This document shows, piece by piece, positions 60,496 through 64,000 of a stretch of 64,000 nucleotides of DNA (positions within the stretch are counted from its first letter, which is position 1; each line of letters begins with the position of its first letter). Position numbers and translations under genes: made by a program. The notes below the pieces were generated by a model. It was not told the origin of the DNA and did no database searches. It saw only the letters and a program-made list of their open reading frames with translations. This DNA is from Chionoecetes opilio. Lineage: Eukaryota; Arthropoda; Malacostraca; Decapoda; Majidae. The stretch covers positions 48,857-112,856 of the forward strand of contig JACEEZ010020550.1 in the NCBI GenBank assembly GCA_016584305.1. The letters run 5' to 3'.

Positions 60496-63400
60496 CTTGC
60501 TTACTATTACTATTGAATTACAACTATTTTTATCTACAACAAGTGTAACACATATTATAACTTTCATACGGATATTTTCATGTACTTAACCTCAAAAGAA
60601 CCAGTATATTTTTAGAAACGTTATAAACATATAAGTATATATGTAATGTATATATATTATATGGTATAGCTTTCTGCCATGGTTTCATCGTGAGAACCAT
60701 GGAACAGTCTAGGCACTTTATAAGCTTAAGCAATTACGAGCGCAGAACAATAGATCTAAGTTAGTATTTGGTGGCTAGCATTACTGCAACGTCAGATGTT
60801 TGCGAGAGAAGAAACGGGAAGGCAGTAGGAGGGGAAGGGCGTGAACGGGACAGAACCCTCGGACCACGAAACAACAAGAACGCCTACGCTGACGAGCTCC
60901 GTGGCACTCCTGATGGTGTTTCACTACATATCTGGTTGGTAAATATTCTATGGCCTTATTGATTGATCAATAATGGGTACCAAACTGAATACCATTTTAA
61001 CTTAGCCCAAGAAAGTCTCTACAATTATTCAGACTTACTTGTAATAGTGGGCATACGCGGTGTGAATAAGATACCCGACGCATTCCCTACAGGCATACTA
61101 CAAACTTCGACAAGAGCTAACTAACTCTTGGCCCATTCTACAGCTTTTCCACGTTTCCACCAAGATTATAAACGTATAAACGCCGCTCTCAACAAGCCAA
61201 GTACACTCACAGTACTGGCAAACGTTTTCCGGCGCTATTCCAACATAACCAGCCAGTAACACCATTACCACCACCACAACATCATCGTATCAAGCCGTAA
61301 CTTAACGCAACACACGAACCACCCAGCAACTAACTACAAGTATTTCTACAAGTCCACCGAGCACTCTGTCTGAACATCTTACTTCTACAAAGCATACCTC
61401 ATCGTCAGCGCATTGTTTTTTGGCACAAGGTCGACTCCAATGCCACCCATCGCCAGAGAACAAAAACGTCTCACACCACTCTCCATAGTCTACAAGGCAA
61501 GGTACAGGTGTTCGCATTGCTAACAACCTACAGGAACCTATCCAGCACTACACTTCTACAAGCCTGCCTTTCGTCATGGCCCAGCGCAACACATACCCTC
61601 CAGCAACACGGCAACAACACCCCAAGCCCCCACCGGGGCCCACCACCGTCATCCACCGCCTGCTTCCGAGCAGCATATGCTTAACTCAGCTCCCAAACAA
61701 CCCTGCGACTAGTGCGACGGGCCACTCACTAACCGCCCAACCACCCATCCCTCACTAGAGTCACGGACTTGAGCGCGAGGCGCATCACCACACTGCCTGA
61801 GTATAATCGTTCATATTTCTATTTTATATTTTATGTTATTATTTTTTTCTTATATGCCTCTTTAACAGATTGTGTAGTATCCCAGCCACTGCTCATCCTT
61901 CATCCAGTCCCCAACAACCTGGTGTGTTCATCCGTCAGTCACCGGAACTCACCTTTATCATCCATCAATGTTAGTAGCTCACAGCTAAGGTAATATTTAC
62001 AGTTTTCGGTGAGAAGGTATACACATTTATTTCTAACACAGTGGCGAGAAGGTATAGCATTACGTGTCTAACAGTTCAGAATACACAACACATTTTCCGG
62101 ACAATTTCACCTTAGAAGTATTATTGTGCTGTTTTAACCTACATTTCCATTTACAATTTGCATGGTTCAATACATCTGTAGCAGACCCATCATGGTGCTT
62201 TAATCGTGGTGCTCAACAAACAGCTATCTATCCCTCATACTATAGCGAAGTCTAGACCGCCAATATTCACTGACTTTTTCCCTTCTACACAGAGTAAAGT
62301 AGATTTTCTTTCCGAAATATGCAACATACCGCATTACAGAAGTCCACCGTATCAGGTGAAGCGGGCAATATCAAAGACATAATAGCTACAAATACGCAAA
62401 TAATAGGGTATTTTTGTGTCATTTGCAAAGTTCCAGGACAGACTCCGTCACATTGTAGATCAATAGACTACAGCTTACGCACTTTTAACAAGAACAGTAG
62501 CTACATATAACCACAATTCATGGAGACATAACTCAACGGTGGCACATTTTACTACTGCACAGTGCAAGCTCTGAAGATTGACATACATGCTTAACTAGCG
62601 TGCCCGAGGGCCATCAGAGGTGACAGCTCACAGTGAAATAAATTCACCGAGTAACACTGAACCTGATTCCCTGTAGTACCCCTACTGTTCCTGTCCTTCG
62701 CAGATTCTGCGACACTCGTGGCTGTCTAGTGGGAGACGTCTTAATAAACGGTCGCGAGTCACTTTTCGAGTAGCTAGACTCCGACTGCTAGAGGATTAGA
62801 ATACAGGTAAGGATTTACCACTGCACTAATACTGATACAACCGATACACCTGAAGTTAATTATGACACACACACAGCTTACAAATGATTACCGTCACAAA
62901 TTGCGGTCACACACGCAAAACAGTAAATGTTCCATTCCATACCATTCCATATCATTACATTTTATATCAGTTCACCTTGATTTATTTACAGTATTCTGAA
63001 AATTTTAAATGTGTGTTTTGTTCTCTTTTTTAGAAGATTCTACACGACACACACCAAGCCAATGTTATATACACTCATGAAAATACTTTACATTGGTGTT
63101 TACGAATTTTTTTTGGTTTTGCTACATATTATTCTACCAACTACTATATATTATATAATTTCCATTTTTACCTTGTAATCTTGCACGGTAAATCTCCTCA
63201 TTGATAACAGAAACTTGATGAACTATGTATAACTTACACATTAGAAACGATATGGGTTAAGAGTTAAAAGATGCAAACAGTGCATTGCTTATTTACTTAC
63301 ATTCCTCAATTGAGGAATTCCTTACGCACTTATTGTTGCCTTACATTATTTACTAAAAGAATCTAAACGCACATATTGTTGCACAAGTTATTTTTTTACT

Positions 63401-63596
63401 TGTGAATGAATTCCTTACGTATTAAAAGGCATACGTAAATTACCTTCACTAAGGAATGAATTACTTACGTTCTTCTGCTGTACCACGATAACTACTTGAA
63501 TGATAGAATTGTGTACTTAACTAACATATTAACTATAGTCTAGCCCAGCTCAACCTGGTTCCGCGGGTGGAGCGATTCAAGTCCCGCTGAATAGAA
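60496..63596. other. Anonymous DNA between the direct repeats
   Basis: No recognised gene. ORFs such as 61,576-61,758 are proline-rich and motif-free. A CAG/GTAAGG donor-like site lies at about 62,803-62,811, and short repeated CTTACGYA(T/C) motifs and the perfect palindrome TTCCTCAATTGAGGAA lie at about 63,303-63,470. Confidence 0.4.
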
Positions 63597-64000
63597 AAGC
63601 GGGTTGAGCACACTCCAGAGTATCGAGGAGCCACCCACTTCAACCCACAGGCCCTCAACTTGAAGCGTTAACGAGATGCGTGAGAATGTAAAGGTCGATA
63701 TTTTACAGTAAGTCTCCAGATGGGTTTGTAACTGTTGCTATACTTACGCCCTGCCTCTTTCCCTTCCCGCCCTCCCTCCTTCTCCCGCGTCTATCCTTTT
63801 ATCTATCCTTATTATTATCATTATTGTCATTCTTATCATCATTGCTATTATCTTTATTATGATTATTATCACTATTTATCATCGTTATTATTGTTGATTC
63901 CTCTTATTATTATTCCTATTATTATTTTTCATTATTACCATTATTAACGTTTTTATTATTGTCAGTCAGTAATCACTTCTAACTTATATAATAACTTGCA
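63597..64000 (+). repeat. Long direct repeat, copy 2 (runs off the window)
   Basis: Partner of 60,088-60,495, about 3.5 kb downstream; homology continues to the last base, so its true end lies outside the window. Confidence 0.9.

Noticed and set aside
60088..64000. LTR retrotransposon with 400-bp LTRs
   Set aside because: No gag-pol motifs between the repeats, no primer-binding site and no TG...CA ends; the second copy also runs past the window.

Overview
The window reads as a repeat-dense, non-coding stretch of an arthropod nuclear genome, most likely a decapod crustacean. The reasons are very long (GA/CT)n, (GT)n, (AGT)n and (TCC)n microsatellites, several tRNA-derived SINE families, APE-type LINEs, frequent frameshifts and no prokaryotic gene organisation. 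No intact host gene was found. Species assignment is inference.

Layout. 0-9 kb: anonymous AT-rich DNA, (GA)n tracts, a head-to-head SINE pair, a broken LINE (2.65-4.41 kb, +), G-rich minisatellites and a tRNA-Val-like SINE between two (GT)n tracts. 8.66-14.4 kb: two minus-strand LINEs of one group, separated by poly(T)/(CT)n. 14.4-18.5 kb: a (CT)n tract, anonymous DNA, a GC-rich block and a 38-bp-arm hairpin. 18.49-24.23 kb: the decayed copy of a large conserved, uncharacterised metazoan gene. It has two N-terminal CxxC/HxxC modules, a central D/H-rich block, a C-terminal segment resembling a FEN1/XPG-type (PIN-like) nuclease, and a cysteine-rich tail. A 1,223-bp element with TIRs and a CTG target duplication interrupts it. 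24.2-39 kb: mostly anonymous DNA with scattered SINEs, microsatellites and weak promoter-like sites. 39-59 kb: a cluster of CR1-like LINEs in which every copy abuts a (TCC)n tract. 59-64 kb: anonymous DNA with a long direct repeat near 60.1 and 63.6 kb.

Two observations stand out. (1) The blocks 39.04-45.288 kb and 45.30-54.19 kb are the same locus written twice, joined at a single N (45,289). The first copy is of much lower sequence quality and lacks the middle LINE (50.11-52.40 kb). They look like empty-site and filled-site haplotypes of one LINE insertion into a (TCC)n tail left by an earlier LINE. (2) The 18.5-24.2 kb pseudogene belongs to a family whose combination of zinc modules and a FEN-like nuclease has no function that I can name.

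Large parts of the window (about 2.65-6.6, 8.7-14.3 and 39-45.3 kb) carry homopolymer-length indels typical of unpolished long reads, so some frameshifts there may be sequencing error rather than biology.
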